A stretch of DNA of 10,455 nucleotides. It comes from Burkholderiaceae bacterium. Lineage in GTDB: Bacteria > Pseudomonadota > Gammaproteobacteria > Burkholderiales > Burkholderiaceae_D. Within the stretch, counting starts at the first letter, position 1, and each line of letters starts with the position of its first letter. Below the pieces are notes generated by a model that worked only from the letters and a program-made list of their open reading frames with translations, searched no databases and had not been told where the DNA came from. Positions 9,185 to 10,455 of the stretch are shown here, in pieces. The DNA lies in assembly GCA_031261905.1 (NCBI GenBank), contig JAISIS010000005.1, positions 1 through 10,455 of the forward strand, written 5' to 3'. A program made the translations under genes and the position numbers.

Positions 9185-9205
9185 AAGCCTTTTATCTGAA
9201 GGCTT
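9185..9205 (-). other. Intercistronic hairpin between the hydN-like and fdhF-like genes
   Basis: A perfect 7-bp inverted repeat, AAGCCTT (9185-9191) and AAGGCTT (9199-9205) with a 7-nt loop, overlaps the hydN-like stop codon. On the minus strand a short T-rich stretch (TTGTT) follows. It could be a weak terminator or an RNA-processing or stabilising stem that sets the relative output of the two genes. Confidence 0.4.
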
Positions 9206-9740
9206 CCGCAGGCATGTTGAAAGCGGATTTTTCGCGTTTTTTACGGGTCTTGCCATCAATCGCATCCGGATCAACGAGATGCAACGCCTTGGTCGGACAC
9301 ACATTCATGCATGCGGGACCGGTTTCCACATTGATGCACAAATCGCATTTCCTGGCGATGGAAAGCGTGGTTTTCACCCGCGAAGATCCCATGTTAATCC
9401 AGCGAACCGGCACATCCACCATTTCCATCGCGCCGAACGGGCAGGCGATCACACAGGATTTGCACCCGACGCAACGTTCTTCCTGAAGCTGGACAATATT
9501 GCTGTCATATACCAGCGCCTGTGTCGGACAGACATTGACGCAGGGCGCGTTTTCACACTGGCGGCATTGTACCGGCGCGGTCAGCGTAAGGTTTTTGACC
9601 AGCTTGAGCCGCGGATGGAAATTTTCCGGGGAGAGTTTAAGTCCTGTCTGCTCGTCCTCCGGATGCGCCAGCACACATGCCACCTCGCATGTACGGCATC
9701 CAATACACTTCTCCGGTTCGGCAATAACAAAACGATTCAT
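9192..9740 (-). CDS. hydN: HydN-like four-cluster [4Fe-4S] electron carrier
   Basis: This is a ferredoxin-like electron-transfer protein that probably takes electrons from the formate dehydrogenase encoded next to it. The 182 residues begin MNRFVIAEPEKCIGCRTCEV, very close to E. coli HydN. Sixteen Cys form four cluster-binding groups: 12/15/18/22, 59/62/67/71, 90/93/96/100 and 132/135/144/148, as expected for four [4Fe-4S] clusters. No signal peptide or membrane segment is present, so it is cytoplasmic. ATG 9740 has a good Shine-Dalgarno (AGGAG, 6 nt upstream). It is the first gene of a two-gene unit with fdhF. In E. coli hydN is also linked to formate-hydrogenlyase functions, and related proteins (YgfS, the N-terminal part of AegA) pair with GltD-like oxidoreductases. 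The symbol is by similarity; a generic FDH beta-type subunit is the alternative description. Confidence 0.88.
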   Translation of the reverse strand: MNRFVIAEPEKCIGCRTCEVACVLAHPEDEQTGLKLSPENFHPRLKLVKNLTLTAPVQCRQCENAPCVNVCPTQALVYDSNIVQLQEERCVGCKSCVIACPFGAMEMVDVPVRWINMGSSRVKTTLSIARKCDLCINVETGPACMNVCPTKALHLVDPDAIDGKTRKKREKSAFNMPAEAFR

Positions 9741-9875
9741 CCTTCTCTCCTGATTTTCTCGGAATGGTTAATAAACAAAAATTATCCGGCGCATACGCCC
9801 CAAGTTTCCATTATGTTAACCGCAAAATGAAAAAAACGTGCAACAAGCGCTCAAATCCGGATGGCCGGCATGATT

Positions 9876-9903
9876 TTGCATACACGCGTCAGCATGTTAT
9901 GCT
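9876..9903 (+). promoter_or_regulatory. Possible promoter of the right-edge oxidoreductase gene
   Basis: TATGCT (9898-9903) preceded by TGT makes an extended -10. TTGCAT (9876-9881) lies 16 nt upstream as a weak -35. Transcription would start near 9911, giving a leader of about 70 nt with the hairpin at 9916-9950. The -10 overlaps a small inverted repeat, AGCAT-GTT-ATGCT (9891-9903). Confidence 0.38.
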
Positions 9904-9915
9904 TGCCTGAACCCG

Positions 9916-9960
9916 ACAATAACCTGTGCGCCTCACGGGCGGTTATTTGTTGATTTTTTT
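9916..9960 (+). terminator. Terminator-like hairpin in the leader of the right-edge gene
   Basis: AATAACC (9918-9924) pairs with GGTTATT (9941-9947). The stem is extendable by ACA/TGT with one bulge, and there is an inner GCC/GGC pairing. Seven T follow at 9954-9960. It lies 22 nt before the ATG at 9982 and downstream of a candidate promoter. This placement suits an attenuator or the end of a short RNA rather than the end of a known gene. Confidence 0.45.
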
Positions 9961-9981
9961 CATTCATAAAGCAAGTTAACC

Positions 9982-10455
9982 ATGACATCGGAAAAAAGTA
10001 ACGAACCAGAAAAAGCGGTCTGCCCCGTAACCACCTGTCTTGAAGCCTTTCGCATTCGCCTGCATTCACAGGAAGTCAAGTCTCCTGCTCTGCGCACCGC
10101 CCTGGCGGAAGCCGCGCGCATCCTGACCGAAATCAGCCTTGGCCGCGCAACGGAAGGACATCTGAAAGAGCTTGCCGCTGTTGCAAAATCCCTGCCTGAC
10201 AGCGAGCATTCCCTGGCCACTTCACTGCGTACATCACTGGACAAGGCCCGTGACCAATGGCTGGCGCACATTACCGATAATGTGTGCAATGCGGGTATAT
10301 GCTTTGAACCGAGGCGCGTCCCCTGTCAGGAAGCCTGCCCGGCGCATATTGATATTCCGAGCATGATCGCGCAAATTGGTCATGGCAATTATGATGCCTC
10401 GCTGTCCATTCTGCTGAAAGACAGCCCGTTGCCGAACTCCTGCGGTCTGGTCTGT
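9982..10455 (+). CDS. GltD-type NAD(P)H/FAD oxidoreductase with NuoF-like N-terminal region, partial
   Basis: The first 158 residues are present and the gene runs off the right edge. From about residue 102 it matches the N-terminal iron-sulfur domain of GltD-like oxidoreductases. Cys102, 107, 115 and 119 precede the PAHIDIPSMIAQIGHGNYDAS block, then LPNSCGLVC with Cys154 and Cys158. Such domains are normally followed by an FAD/NAD(P)H-binding part, which would lie outside the window. Residues 14-98 resemble the C-terminal [4Fe-4S] domain of NuoF/HndC-type NADH dehydrogenase subunits (spacing of LTEISLGRATEGHLKELAAVAK, then a helix ending WLAHI). Only Cys14 and Cys19 remain of the usual CxxCxxC plus distal Cys, so that cluster is probably lost. 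ATG 9982 is the only sensible start: an in-frame TAA lies at 9967 and there is no other Met before residue 127. No Shine-Dalgarno is evident. It is divergent from the hydN-fdhF pair, so an electron link from formate to NAD(P) is plausible but inferred. Confidence 0.75.
   Translation, partial: MTSEKSNEPEKAVCPVTTCLEAFRIRLHSQEVKSPALRTALAEAARILTEISLGRATEGHLKELAAVAKSLPDSEHSLATSLRTSLDKARDQWLAHITDNVCNAGICFEPRRVPCQEACPAHIDIPSMIAQIGHGNYDASLSILLKDSPLPNSCGLVC

Noticed and set aside
9864..9882. Possible sigma-54 promoter (GGC...TTGC) upstream of the right-edge gene
   Set aside because: The spacing between the GG and GC elements is one base short of the strict sigma-54 requirement. No better match was found on either strand of the 9741-9981 gap.
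9947..9965. FNR-like site (TTGAT followed by TTCAT)
   Set aside because: The second half-site matches ATCAA at too few positions to be called.
9851..10289. Minus-strand open frames overlapping the right-edge gene and its leader
   Set aside because: They are antisense to the Cys-rich GltD-like reading frame, and the translations are low-complexity with no motif.

Overview
The window is a compact, all-coding stretch of a Gram-negative bacterial chromosome with moderately high GC. It is organised around molybdenum and formate. The gene families (a MetY-type sulfhydrylase, ModE with two Mop domains, separate ModA/B/C, an FdhH-type formate dehydrogenase with a HydN-like ferredoxin) point to a proteobacterium. 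The MetY N-terminus looks most like betaproteobacterial (Burkholderiales/Oxalobacteraceae-type) proteins. That placement is a guess from memory of the families, not a computed result.

Layout from left to right. On the minus strand, at 1-964, is the N-terminal three quarters of a PLP-dependent O-acetylhomoserine sulfhydrylase, cut by the window edge. Also on the minus strand, modE (2692-1928) is followed after 14 nt by fdhD (1913-1116), probably as one operon. Divergent from modE, on the plus strand, lies the molybdate ABC transporter modA-modB-modC (2802-5323); modB and modC overlap as ATGA. The modE/modA intergenic region carries an extended -10 promoter. A perfect 9-bp inverted repeat with a 7-nt spacer sits directly downstream of that promoter, where a ModE operator would be expected. 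A plus-strand NAD(P)-dependent aldehyde dehydrogenase (5443-6909) follows. It converges on a minus-strand hydN-like/fdhF-like pair (9740-9192 and 9149-6984), and one strong bidirectional terminator separates them. At the right edge a plus-strand gene (9982 onward, cut by the window) encodes a GltD-type flavin oxidoreductase preceded by what looks like a degenerate NuoF-type iron-sulfur domain.

How the genes fit together (inference). ModABC imports molybdate, and ModE senses it and represses modA. FdhD supplies sulfur to the molybdenum cofactor of formate dehydrogenase. The FdhF-like enzyme, which has Cys in place of the selenocysteine of E. coli FdhH, oxidises formate. The 16-Cys HydN-like protein and the divergently encoded GltD-like oxidoreductase are plausible electron carriers towards NAD(P)H or another acceptor. 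The sulfhydrylase and the aldehyde dehydrogenase have no obvious link to this theme.

I found no rRNA, tRNA, CRISPR array, insertion sequence or clear sign of recent gene transfer. No gene-free stretch exceeds 300 bases; the longest is the divergent 241-nt gap at 9741-9981. That gap contains a candidate promoter and a terminator-like hairpin in the leader of the right-edge gene.
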